A DNA stretch of 28,221 bases, from positions 1 to 28,221 of the forward strand of contig CAKTXN010000014.1 in NCBI GenBank assembly GCA_934630905.1. The letters run 5' to 3'. This DNA comes from an uncultured Eggerthellaceae bacterium. GTDB lineage: Bacteria; Actinomycetota; Coriobacteriia; Coriobacteriales; Eggerthellaceae. The notes below the pieces were generated by a model. The model was not told the DNA's origin, ran no database searches, and saw nothing but the letters and a program-made list of their open reading frames with translations. The translations under genes and the position numbers were made by a program. Of this stretch, positions 6,284-14,457 are shown piece after piece (the stretch's first letter is position 1; every line of letters begins with the position of its first letter).

Positions 6284-8323
6284 ATGATTCCAACCACCAT
6301 GCATGAAGAAGTGCAAGCTTATTATGGCCAGCATCTTTCGGCATCCGATGACTTGAAAACCGATGCGACATGCTGCACCACCAGCGCGCCGCCGCGCTAT
6401 GTGGCCGAGGTCATGCCGCTTATTGCCGATGAAGTGGTGGAGCGCTTCTATGGCTGCGGTTCCCCCATTCCTCCTGCGCTGGAAGGCGCAACGGTGCTTG
6501 ACCTGGGCTGCGGCACGGGGCGCGACGTGTACGTTTTGTCGAAGCTTGTGGGCAAAACGGGACGCGTTATTGGCGTTGACATGACGCAATCGCAGCTTGA
6601 CCTGGCAAGGAAATACCAGGATGAGCAGCGCGAGCGTTTCGGCTACGAAGAAAGCAACGTTGAATTCCGCCTGGGCTACATTGAAGATCTTGCCGCTTGC
6701 GGCATTGAAGATGAATCTATTGACCTGGTTGTTTCCAACTGCGTGGTGAACTTGTCTCCTTTCAAAGATCTGGTTTTATCCGAAGTCTACCGTGTTTTGA
6801 AGCCAGGCGGCGAGCTTTATTTTTCCGACGTGTATTCCGACCGCCGTATGAGCGATGAGCTGCGTCACGACCCTGTTTTAGTGGGCGAATGCCTGGGCGG
6901 CGCGCTTTACGAGAAAGATTTCCGCGAACTCATGGCTCAGGTCGGTTGGCCCACGTTTGTGCATACGGTGGTCGATGACATGCATGTAGGTGCGCTTGAC
7001 TTGCAGACAAAGCTCGGGTTTATGTCGTTTACTTCATGCACGGTGCGCGCCATTAAAACGGATGGCCTTGAGGAAGGCGAGGAAGATTACGGCCAGGTCG
7101 CCACATATTTGGGCGGCATGCCGGAGATGCCGCGCTACTTCGATTATTCTGTCGATATTCGCTTCAAGAAAGGCAAGCCGGTGGCGGTAAGTGGAAATAC
7201 GGCGCGCATGCTGGCGGCATCGCGTTATGGCAAGTATTTCCACATAACGGAAGCGGGTCCGCATCGGGGTGCGTTCAATGCGCTTCGCGCCCAGCAAGCG
7301 CTTGAAGTGCACGAGGGAAAATGCAAGATCGACCGCGCGTTTTTGGAAGACGCGTACGAGCGCATGGATTACAAGAGCTTCGAGGATCGCGTGGGTCAGC
7401 CTACGCTGTTGTGCACGCATGAGCAGCAGCAAACGATGCAGGTGAACATCACGTATAAGTGCAATTTGGCCTGCAAGCACTGCTATTTGGAGTGCGGCCC
7501 GGATAACACCGAATGCATGTCGCGCGAAACCATGGAAGCCATTCTTGCGGCGTTTGCGGCCGGCAACTTTGCCGTGATGGATATCACGGGCGGCTCGCCT
7601 GAGCTGCATCCCGATTTCGAGTGGTTTTTGCGCGAGTCGGCAAGGGTGGCAAAAGAAGTCATCGTGCGCTCGAACTTAACGCTGCTTGAGATTCCGCGTT
7701 ACGAGCACTTGATGGACGTATTTGCGGAAACGGGCGCCCATGTTGTTGCTAGCTTGCCTTTTTACCTGCCCGATATGGCCGATAATCAGCGCGGTAAGGG
7801 CGTGTTCGAGCGCGTGTGTCGCGTGGCGAAAAAGCTCAACGAGCGCGGTTACGGCAAGGGGGAAGGTCTTGTCCTTGATCTGGTGTTTAACGTTGCCGGC
7901 CCGTTTTTGCCGCCGCCGCAATATATGATCGAGGAAGCGTATCGCGTGAAACTCGAGCAGGAACAGGGCATCCGCTTCGATAACTTGCTGGCGTTCAACA
8001 ATTATGCCATCGGGCGTTTTGCCGAGGACCTGCTTGATTCAGGCATGTTCGATCGCTACTTGGCGCTTTTAGCAGATAATTTCAATGCTATGGCTATTAC
8101 GCGCATGATGTGCTTGGACCAGGTGAACGTGGACTACGACGGTCGTTTATACGACTGCGAAGTGAATCATGTGTTGGGGATGGCCCTTCAGCACGAAGGC
8201 CGCGATGCCACGATTTTCGACATGGCGAATGGTCAGCTGCCGCCGCGTCAGGTGCGCACGCATCCCATTTGTTACAGTTGCGCAGCAGGTTTTGGTTCCA
8301 GCTGCGGCGGCGCGTTGGTGTAA
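6284..8323 (+). CDS. ArsM-ArsS fusion: arsenite S-adenosylmethionine methyltransferase plus radical SAM arsenosugar-type enzyme
   Basis: The 679-residue protein joins two complete enzymes. Residues 1 to about 320 match arsenite methyltransferase ArsM: the SAM motif DLGCGTGRD (73-81), the segment GRVIGVDM, and the family cysteines at C30/C31, C58 (YGCGSPIPP), C153 (SNCVVNLSP) and C203 (GECLGGALY), which bind and methylate As(III). Residues 380-679 match the ArsS family: the radical SAM cluster motif C393-x3-C397-x2-C400, then MDITGGSPELHP, VASLPFYLP, GPFLPPPQ and the C-terminal cysteines C610, C625, C663, C666 and C674 (CYSCAAGFGSSCGG). ArsS moves a deoxyadenosyl group onto a methylated arsenical in arsenosugar biosynthesis. 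Some ArsS proteins are selenoproteins; this one has no in-frame TGA and uses cysteine. AGGAAG lies 8 bases before the ATG. Family assignment of both halves is firm; the actual product is inferred. Confidence 0.9.
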   Translation: MIPTTMHEEVQAYYGQHLSASDDLKTDATCCTTSAPPRYVAEVMPLIADEVVERFYGCGSPIPPALEGATVLDLGCGTGRDVYVLSKLVGKTGRVIGVDMTQSQLDLARKYQDEQRERFGYEESNVEFRLGYIEDLAACGIEDESIDLVVSNCVVNLSPFKDLVLSEVYRVLKPGGELYFSDVYSDRRMSDELRHDPVLVGECLGGALYEKDFRELMAQVGWPTFVHTVVDDMHVGALDLQTKLGFMSFTSCTVRAIKTDGLEEGEEDYGQVATYLGGMPEMPRYFDYSVDIRFKKGKPVAVSGNTARMLAASRYGKYFHITEAGPHRGAFNALRAQQALEVHEGKCKIDRAFLEDAYERMDYKSFEDRVGQPTLLCTHEQQQTMQVNITYKCNLACKHCYLECGPDNTECMSRETMEAILAAFAAGNFAVMDITGGSPELHPDFEWFLRESARVAKEVIVRSNLTLLEIPRYEHLMDVFAETGAHVVASLPFYLPDMADNQRGKGVFERVCRVAKKLNERGYGKGEGLVLDLVFNVAGPFLPPPQYMIEEAYRVKLEQEQGIRFDNLLAFNNYAIGRFAEDLLDSGMFDRYLALLADNFNAMAITRMMCLDQVNVDYDGRLYDCEVNHVLGMALQHEGRDATIFDMANGQLPPRQVRTHPICYSCAAGFGSSCGGALV

Positions 8324-8377
8324 TGGTATAGTAAGGGCAGTTTCAGACCAACCGACCAAGAAAGATGCGTAACTGAA

Positions 8378-9214
8378 GTGAAACGAGTAATAGTTGCGGA
8401 CTCGTCGTCGAATGTCCGCACCCTGCCCGGTGTTGCTTATGCTTTTGCACCCTTGACCGTTCGTGTAGATGGCGTTGATTATGTGGACAACGAATCGCTT
8501 GATAAGCAGGCGTTTCTTGATGCCCTTGAAAAAACGAAGGATGCCTCTACTACGTCGTGCCCTAATATCCAAGATTGGCTTCACGCGTTCGGCGATGCCG
8601 ATGAAGTGTTTGCCGTTGCCTTGACCAGCGGTCTTTCCGGCGGCTATAACGCTGCTGTTAACGCGGCCGAGCATTACCAGGAAAGCAATCCCGGCGCGAA
8701 AGTGTTCGTGCTGGACTCGAAGTCAACAGGTCCCGAGCTTGAGCTCATCATAGAGAAATATGCCCAGCTCATTGAAGAGAATCTTTCGTTTGAGCATATC
8801 GTTTCCGCTATCCAGGAGTACTGGAAGCGCACTCATCTCATGTTCGCTTTGAGGAAAGTTGATAACTTTGCGAAAAACGGTCGCGTGAATCCGCTGGTCG
8901 CAAAACTCGCCAGCGCGTTGAATATTCGCATTGTTGGGCAAGCGAGCGATCAGGGCGAGTTGCAGGTGCTGCATAAATCACGCGGCGAGAAAAATGCACT
9001 CAACCAGATTCTTGCCAATATGGTGGAATGCGGATTTGCGGGCGGAAGAACGATTCTGCGCCACACGCAAAACCTTGCTGCCGCCCAGAAGCTCGAAGCG
9101 CTTATCAAAGAGCGTTTTCCCGAATGCCATATTACGATTGGTGAAAACGAAGGCCTGTGCTCTTATTACGCGGAGCCGGGTGGTTTGCTTGTTGGCTTTG
9201 AGGCGGGGGCATAG
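8378..9214 (+). CDS. DegV family fatty-acid-binding protein
   Basis: This 278-residue protein has the DegV fold signatures: an N-terminal VIVADSSSNV strand, a T-S-C-P motif (TTSCPN), LTSGLSGGYNAA, VLDSKSTG and the helix NFAKNGRVNPLVAKLASALN. Family members (FakB type) hold a fatty acid in a deep pocket, in Firmicutes presenting it to a fatty acid kinase. The usual length is about 280 residues, so the gene is complete. It starts with GTG at 8378; no strong ribosome-binding site is visible. The gap to the ArsM-ArsS gene is only 54 bp with no terminator, so the two may be co-transcribed, but DegV genes are common in many contexts and this does not prove a functional link. A strong inverted repeat with a T-run follows about 100 bp downstream. 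Confidence 0.88.
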   Translation: MKRVIVADSSSNVRTLPGVAYAFAPLTVRVDGVDYVDNESLDKQAFLDALEKTKDASTTSCPNIQDWLHAFGDADEVFAVALTSGLSGGYNAAVNAAEHYQESNPGAKVFVLDSKSTGPELELIIEKYAQLIEENLSFEHIVSAIQEYWKRTHLMFALRKVDNFAKNGRVNPLVAKLASALNIRIVGQASDQGELQVLHKSRGEKNALNQILANMVECGFAGGRTILRHTQNLAAAQKLEALIKERFPECHITIGENEGLCSYYAEPGGLLVGFEAGA

Positions 9215-9313
9215 CTCTCGCTTTGTCCGCGCTGCATCGTTTTCCACCGCTTTCGAAGCAAGGTTTGGTAATTGCAAGTACGTTGAAAACGCAACGAAAT
9301 CGGAGCTTAGTCG

Positions 9314-9373
9314 GAGCTGCTTTTTTCTTGCTGGGGAGGCCTCTCTCATTACAAGAAAAAGCGGCTCTTTTTG
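9314..9373 (+). terminator. Long imperfect inverted repeat, likely terminator
   Basis: GAGCTGC followed by a T-run and CTTG (9314-9330) pairs with CAAGAAAAAGCGGCTC (9352-9367) with one G-U pair and one bulged base, and is followed directly by TTTTTG. The 21-nt loop holds a further palindrome, GAGGCCTC. It sits in the 254-bp gap after degV. The T-run downstream supports termination for the plus strand. The rest of the gap shows only an A+T-rich stretch at 9439-9449 (TACAATATAGT), a possible -10 element without a convincing -35. Confidence 0.55.
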
Positions 9374-9513
9374 TACTTTCTGCGGCATAATGCCTGATTT
9401 AAGCCCCATTGATAGCGAATCTACCATACTCAATCAGCTACAATATAGTGTTGCGGCTGTGTGCATAGATGCCGCGTTCAGAAAGATTTCACGCTGATTT
9501 GGGAAGGGGTATC

Positions 9514-10104
9514 GTGGCGATTGTTTTCGGCGTTTTCGTGTTGACGATTGCAGCTTACGGTTTGTTTTTCGCCTACGATATTCTTACCGTGCGCGGCGCG
9601 AGCTCTGCCCGTTCGCATCTCCTGTTTTTCGCGGGGTGTGTGCTTGTTGTGGCTGCTTTCGCGCTGCTGCTCATAAGCCAGATGAATGTTCTTGCTGCCG
9701 ATGCGTTCTTCTACGTTGTAGCCGCGCTCTCGTTTATCTGCTTTGTACTTATGGTGAAAGCGCTTTTCTTCAGTTTGCCTCGGGGGACGTATTCTTCCGC
9801 CGAACAGGATCGCTCTGTGTACCAGCACGGCATGTACGCTTTTTGTCGCCATCCCGGCGTGTTTTGGTACTGTCTTGGCTTCTTGTTCTTCGCGCTCGCA
9901 TTCCGCAGTGCTCCGGTAACGTTGTCTTGCCTGCTTTTGTGCGCAGGAAATGTTGCCTACATGGTTTTTCAGGACAAATGGAGTTTCCCACGCACGTTTT
10001 GCGATTATCAAGATTATCAGCGCAACGTGCCGTTTTTCTTCCCCACGTGCCATAGCGTGCGCAATGCTCTTTCCCTGCCGTCTGTTAAAGGCGGGCGCGC
10101 ATGA
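9514..10104 (+). CDS. Membrane protein of the isoprenylcysteine/phospholipid methyltransferase-like family
   Basis: This is an approximately 196-residue protein with five or so hydrophobic segments. The C-terminal half has the ICMT/PEMT-like arrangement: YAFCRHPGVFWY (Arg-His-Pro preceding a membrane helix) and, after the next helices, an FxDYQDYQRNVPFFFP segment that resembles the E-x-x-Y-x-x-Y-x-x-x-V-P-x-F-x-P ending of these enzymes. The family methylates carboxyl or amino groups on membrane lipids or prenylated molecules using SAM. GTG at 9514 has GGGAAGGGG just upstream; an ATG at 9469 is in frame but has no ribosome-binding site. The stop overlaps the start of the GH3-like gene by four bases (ATGA), so the two are translationally coupled. 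The acidic residue usual in the C-terminal motif is partly replaced (QDKW), so activity is less certain than family membership. Confidence 0.65.
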   Translation: MAIVFGVFVLTIAAYGLFFAYDILTVRGASSARSHLLFFAGCVLVVAAFALLLISQMNVLAADAFFYVVAALSFICFVLMVKALFFSLPRGTYSSAEQDRSVYQHGMYAFCRHPGVFWYCLGFLFFALAFRSAPVTLSCLLLCAGNVAYMVFQDKWSFPRTFCDYQDYQRNVPFFFPTCHSVRNALSLPSVKGGRA

Positions 10105-11804
10105 GCTTATTTGCACGGAACAATCAAGCCCGTGAACTGGACTTTGATCTATACGAAGGGCGCGATGCGTCTGATCCTTTGCGCACCTGGGATGAATATT
10201 GCGGTTTTCTGAGCTTGTCGCTTGATGATTACTTGCATATTCAGCGCCGTCTTATGGAAGAACAACTGGTTTTATGGTGCCCCAGCGGCATTGGCAAGAG
10301 CATCCTGAAAGGGAAGAAGCCAACGTCAATCGAAGAGTTCCGCGAATGTGTGCCGTTGACGACCTATGATGATTATGCCGATATTCTCTTGGCGCGCCGC
10401 GAAGATATGCTGCCGTTACCTGCGGTTACGTGGGTGGAAACCACGTGGGAAGGCGGCAAGCGTCCTATCAAGCTTGCTCCGTATACGCAAGGCATCCTTG
10501 ATTCGTTTAAGCGCAACGGCAAGGCCATTATCATGCTGGCATCTGCTACGGATTGGGCGCAATACCGCATTGGAATGAACGTTTTGTCGGGCCTGGCTCC
10601 ACTGCCGTATCTAACGGGCCTGATGGGTATTATTCTGGATCAGGAATTCCACTTCCGTTTCATGCCTCCGCATAAAACTACTACGACCATGGGTTTTTCC
10701 CAGCGTATGAAATACGGTTTCAAAATGGCGCTTTCGAGCGGCGTTGATTATTTTTTGACCATGGGCTCGGTTGGATCGTTCATGAGCAAAAAGCTTGCCG
10801 GTGCGGTGGCATCGGGCGCTTCTACGGGCGCCGGTGCGAGTGCCGCGGCGACTGCTGAATCGAAATCGGGCAAGAGTGTTCCTTCGCTTGCCATGGCTCG
10901 TCGCGTTTTGAAAGCGCGTCGGAAAGCGGCGCGAGAAGGGCGCGAGCTTCTGCCGAAAGATTTGTTTGACCTGCGCGGATTCGTTATCGCGGGTACCGAC
11001 AACGCTTGCTACAAAGATGAGCTTGAGCAGCAATGGGGCATTCGTCCCATGGAGCTTTTTGCGGGCACCGAATGCGGATTGGTGGGCACGGAAACGTGGA
11101 ATCGCACCAGCTTGTATTTCTTCCCCGATGCGTGCTTCTACGAGTTCTTGCCAGAAGAATTCGTGCGCAGTACCGATAAAAACCTTCCGACGCTTACCAT
11201 TGATCAAGTGCAGGCAGGCGAGCTCTACGAGCTGGTTATCACGTCGCTTAAGGGTGGCGCTTTCGCGCGCTACCGAACAGGGGATATGTATCGCTGCGCA
11301 GGCATAGGCTCTGCTGCCGACCACTCGTCGCTTCCGCGCTTTGTGTACGTTGACCGTGTGCCTGGTGTGATTGACATTGCTGGATTTACGCGCATCACGG
11401 AAAACTCTATCAAGGAAGTCGTTGCGCTTTCACGGCTTCCCATTGTGGGATGGTGCGCCGCTAAGGAATACGAGAAGCAAACGCGGCATCCGTTCCTTCA
11501 TATGTATATCGAGCTTGACCCGCATGCTCTTGAGAGCTTGGCGGTAAGCGAAGCTATTATTCGCAGCCATCTTGAGATTTACTTCAAGTATCTGGATACT
11601 GACTATGATAGTTTGCGGACCATTCTTGAGATGGAACCGCTGCAGATAACGTTTTTGCAAACGGGGTCGTTTGCGGCTTACGAAAAGCGCGAAGGCGCGC
11701 CGATTGACGCAATCAACCCCAGCCAGCGCCAGATTGTGCGGCTGCGTGGCATTATGGCAACCGATTGGCCGTATGTGCACGAAAGCCAGGCGATGGGCCT
11801 ATGA
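10101..11804 (+). CDS. GH3-like acyl-adenylate amido synthetase (GH3 auxin-responsive promoter family)
   Basis: This 567-residue soluble protein fits the GH3 branch of the adenylate-forming superfamily, which adenylates a carboxylic acid and joins it to an amine such as an amino acid. Recognisable segments are FAGTECGLVG (320-329, the adenine/acyl motif), YFFPDACFYEFLP (339-351), GELYELVITS (373-382), ARYRTGDMYR (389-398) and FVYVDRVPGVIDIAG (414-428). The first ATP motif, normally SGTTxGxxK, is altered to TTWEGGKRPIKL (114-125). A low-complexity Ala/Gly/Ser linker (about 232-258), followed by a basic helix, interrupts the middle. The gene overlaps both neighbours by four bases (ATGA at each end), so it lies in the core of an operon with a membrane methyltransferase-like protein and a c-di-GMP protein. 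The substrate is unknown. Confidence 0.8.
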   Translation: MSLFARNNQARELDFDLYEGRDASDPLRTWDEYCGFLSLSLDDYLHIQRRLMEEQLVLWCPSGIGKSILKGKKPTSIEEFRECVPLTTYDDYADILLARREDMLPLPAVTWVETTWEGGKRPIKLAPYTQGILDSFKRNGKAIIMLASATDWAQYRIGMNVLSGLAPLPYLTGLMGIILDQEFHFRFMPPHKTTTTMGFSQRMKYGFKMALSSGVDYFLTMGSVGSFMSKKLAGAVASGASTGAGASAAATAESKSGKSVPSLAMARRVLKARRKAAREGRELLPKDLFDLRGFVIAGTDNACYKDELEQQWGIRPMELFAGTECGLVGTETWNRTSLYFFPDACFYEFLPEEFVRSTDKNLPTLTIDQVQAGELYELVITSLKGGAFARYRTGDMYRCAGIGSAADHSSLPRFVYVDRVPGVIDIAGFTRITENSIKEVVALSRLPIVGWCAAKEYEKQTRHPFLHMYIELDPHALESLAVSEAIIRSHLEIYFKYLDTDYDSLRTILEMEPLQITFLQTGSFAAYEKREGAPIDAINPSQRQIVRLRGIMATDWPYVHESQAMGL

Positions 11805-14341
11805 TGCAGGGTTTCGCTTGGGTTCCGCTTACGGCGCTGTTTATTTATCTTTTCGAGTTCTGCACGCTGGTCGTGGCGAAGAAAAATGCACTCATCACGC
11901 GGTTTTTAGTCATGCTGGTGTTTTTGGTGCTGTGGTCGGGCGGCTCGGTGCTTATGCGCTTGCAGTTCTTCGGCTTGGTTTCGCCGTGGTTCCATATTTC
12001 GCTTGTTGGCATTTGGTTCGCGTGCATCACCCTTGACGAGCTTCTTGCGTGTTTCGCGGGAAAGCAAATAACAATTATCGAAAAAGTGCTGGCAGTAGCC
12101 CTGGTGGGCCTGCTTATTGGCAATGTTGCCACCGATTGGTTCTTGGCTCCACCTGCCATTGTCTTAGACGCGGCAGGGGATATTCGCTTCGTGTACGGAT
12201 CCTTCACGCTGGGCACTTATATCATGTACGGCGTCTTCGCCGTATTCAGCGTGTCTATTTTGCTGCGCGTTGTTGACTGCGTACGTTGCCGTGCGCTCAC
12301 GCGCCATCAGGCAGTTCCCGTTTCCGTTGGCGCGGTAGTCATGATCATCGGCCAGGTCGTTATCATGCTCCCGCCATTCGCGGGCATTCCGCTTGACTTA
12401 GGAATGGGCATTGTTTTCGCCGTCTGCTGCTTTGTGAGCCTGTACAACAAGCATCTATTTTCGATGACGCTCGCGTTGTCGTATCGCACATATGCGCTTA
12501 TCACGTTCGCGGTTATTTTCCTTTTCGGGTTGCTATTCGTTGAACCTCTCGAAAAGCTTGTTGCAACGCTTCCGCCTCCGCTCGGAACGAACAGCGTGGT
12601 TGCTGTGGTTCTTTTCTGCGTTTGCTTCGCGTTCTTGCTGTATCTGGGCATCCGCAAGATGAGCAACGTTTTGTTCCTGAAGGACCAAACGAGTCGCCGC
12701 GCCGGGCTGAAGGAGTACCAGGAGAGCGTTTCCCGCTCGTTAAGCGTTGCGGGCACAAGCGAGCTCTATTGCCAGCAAGTCTGCCGCGACTTGCATACGG
12801 TACGCACCGTGCGCGTTTGCCTGAAGCAGCCCGATGGCTCTATGGTGGTGCGCGGATCTAGCATTCCGTTCGAATCGGGCGGTGTGATGTTTGAAGCCGG
12901 CAGTGCCGTGTCGGAATGGCTGAGCGCCCATCGCGACGTGCTCACACCCGCCGAGTTCGTGCGGAGCGTTGAATATCGCTCTATGTGGGAGACCGAACGT
13001 CAAAAATTGCGCTCCCTTAACATGAATTGCATTGTTCCGCTTACGGTAAACCAGGAGCTTATCGGCTTATCGGTTATTACGCTGAAGGACCCCCGCGGCT
13101 CGCTTGCCATGAATGAGATGGATCATTTGCTTGCGCTTACGGCGGTTATGGCGATTGGCGTCAAGAACAGCCAGCTCTACGAGCAGGCGGCCTATGAAGC
13201 GCGTACCGATGACTTGACGGGTCTCCTGAACCGCAAGTATTTCTATGCGCGTTTGGATGAGATCCACGATCGCAATCCGCAAGGCGTTTTGAGTCTCATT
13301 CTGTTGAACCTGGATGACTTCAAGCTCTACAATCAGCTCTATGGCGAACGTGAGGCCGACGATGTTTTGCTGCGCGTTGCCAACGTGCTGAAAACCACGG
13401 TAGGCGAGAGCAACTTTGCGGCACGTTTAGGTGGTAAGGAATTCGCCATTTTGATGCCCGACCAGGACGCAAGCGCCGCGAAGCGCTTGGCGGAAAACTT
13501 GCGCCAGCAAATCTATCACTTGAACCGCGGAGATCGGGAAGAAGCGCTCAAAGTGCTTACCTGCAGCATTGGTATTTGCAGCATGCCGTTTGACGCTCAT
13601 AACACGCGTCAGCTTATGGATAACGCAAATATGGCTGTCTATCAGGTGAAACAGCATGGTAAGAATGCCATTATGGTCTATTCAACGGGTACGGCGGGCG
13701 AACACCTTGCCGTTGATCAGATTGACCACCACGGCATTTTCTCAAGCTATGCCGATACGGTGTATGCCCTGACCGCTGCGATTGACGCGAAAGACCATTA
13801 CACGTTCACGCATTCCAATAATGTGGCGTATTACGCATCTGTGTTGGCAAGCTGCTACGGCTTGAATGCCGAAGTTGTCGAAATCGTGCGCGAAGCGGGT
13901 CTTCTGCACGATGTTGGCAAAATCGGTATTCCTGAAGCGATTCTGCAAAAGCCGTCGTCGCTTACTTCCGATGAGTACGAGATTATCAAGAAGCACCCGG
14001 AAAACGCCGTTTCGATCATTCGACACTTGCCAAGCCTCGATTACGTTATTCCCGCCGTTGTGGGGCATCACGAGCGCTGGGACGGCAAGGGGTACCCGCG
14101 TCGCTTAGCGGGCGAGGATATTCCTTTGACGGCGCGTATTCTATGCGTGGCAGACTGCTTTGACGCCGTGACCACGAAGCGTTGCTACCAAAGCCCGCGC
14201 GATATTGATCGTGCGCTGCAGATCATCGAAGATGGCGCGGGAACGCAATTCGATCCCGAGCTGGCGCATCTTTTCGTTCAAAAGTTCCGCGAAGGAAAAA
14301 TCGAGCTGCAAGCTGGTCGTTCGGCGGATCTTGAGTCATAG
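11801..14341 (+). CDS. Membrane sensor with 7-8 TM segments, GAF-like, degenerate GGDEF and HD-GYP domains
   Basis: This 846-residue protein has about eight hydrophobic segments in residues 5-285, resembling the 7TM input of some histidine kinases, then a GAF-like region (about 305-460). A GGDEF domain follows (about 465-630) with DDLTGLLNRKYF and LNLDDFKLYN intact but the catalytic loop written GGKEF (544-548) instead of GGDEF/GGEEF. An HD-GYP domain completes it (about 645-830), with the HD pair in LLHDVGKIGIPE (703-704) and the GYP in GHHERWDGKGYP (764-766). HD-GYP enzymes hydrolyse c-di-GMP. The altered GGDEF loop suggests GTP binding or a weak cyclase, with the phosphodiesterase as the main activity. 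I chose ATG 11801 because it overlaps the GH3 stop (CTATGATG); a start at 11765 would overlap by 40 bases. The linkage suggests it senses or controls a product of the operon. Confidence 0.87.
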   Translation: MMQGFAWVPLTALFIYLFEFCTLVVAKKNALITRFLVMLVFLVLWSGGSVLMRLQFFGLVSPWFHISLVGIWFACITLDELLACFAGKQITIIEKVLAVALVGLLIGNVATDWFLAPPAIVLDAAGDIRFVYGSFTLGTYIMYGVFAVFSVSILLRVVDCVRCRALTRHQAVPVSVGAVVMIIGQVVIMLPPFAGIPLDLGMGIVFAVCCFVSLYNKHLFSMTLALSYRTYALITFAVIFLFGLLFVEPLEKLVATLPPPLGTNSVVAVVLFCVCFAFLLYLGIRKMSNVLFLKDQTSRRAGLKEYQESVSRSLSVAGTSELYCQQVCRDLHTVRTVRVCLKQPDGSMVVRGSSIPFESGGVMFEAGSAVSEWLSAHRDVLTPAEFVRSVEYRSMWETERQKLRSLNMNCIVPLTVNQELIGLSVITLKDPRGSLAMNEMDHLLALTAVMAIGVKNSQLYEQAAYEARTDDLTGLLNRKYFYARLDEIHDRNPQGVLSLILLNLDDFKLYNQLYGEREADDVLLRVANVLKTTVGESNFAARLGGKEFAILMPDQDASAAKRLAENLRQQIYHLNRGDREEALKVLTCSIGICSMPFDAHNTRQLMDNANMAVYQVKQHGKNAIMVYSTGTAGEHLAVDQIDHHGIFSSYADTVYALTAAIDAKDHYTFTHSNNVAYYASVLASCYGLNAEVVEIVREAGLLHDVGKIGIPEAILQKPSSLTSDEYEIIKKHPENAVSIIRHLPSLDYVIPAVVGHHERWDGKGYPRRLAGEDIPLTARILCVADCFDAVTTKRCYQSPRDIDRALQIIEDGAGTQFDPELAHLFVQKFREGKIELQAGRSADLES

Positions 14342-14408
14342 GACGCGTCGGTTTCGCTCATTTTCGCCTTCGTTTCGCCCTTCTTTTCAAAAAAGTTCAA
14401 AAAAATGC

Positions 14409-14437
14409 TTGCATGGATGCGTGGAAACCCGTAATAT
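14409..14437 (+). promoter_or_regulatory. Sigma-70 promoter of the tRNA-Asp genes
   Basis: TTGCAT (14409-14414) and TAATAT (14432-14437) are separated by exactly 17 bases and lie 20 bases before the first tRNA gene, a near-consensus promoter for a stable-RNA unit. It also marks the end of the preceding operon, for which no clear hairpin terminator is visible. Confidence 0.7.
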
Positions 14438-14457
14438 ATCCACTGCTGAAAAGTGCT

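Noticed and set aside
8323..8660. Selenocysteine (in-frame TGA plus SECIS) in the ArsS half
   Set aside because: No in-frame TGA occurs in the gene; the conserved positions are ordinary cysteines.
8147..8674. Minus-strand frame across the end of the ArsM-ArsS gene and the degV start
   Set aside because: Overlaps two well-supported genes and has no recognisable domain or ribosome-binding site.
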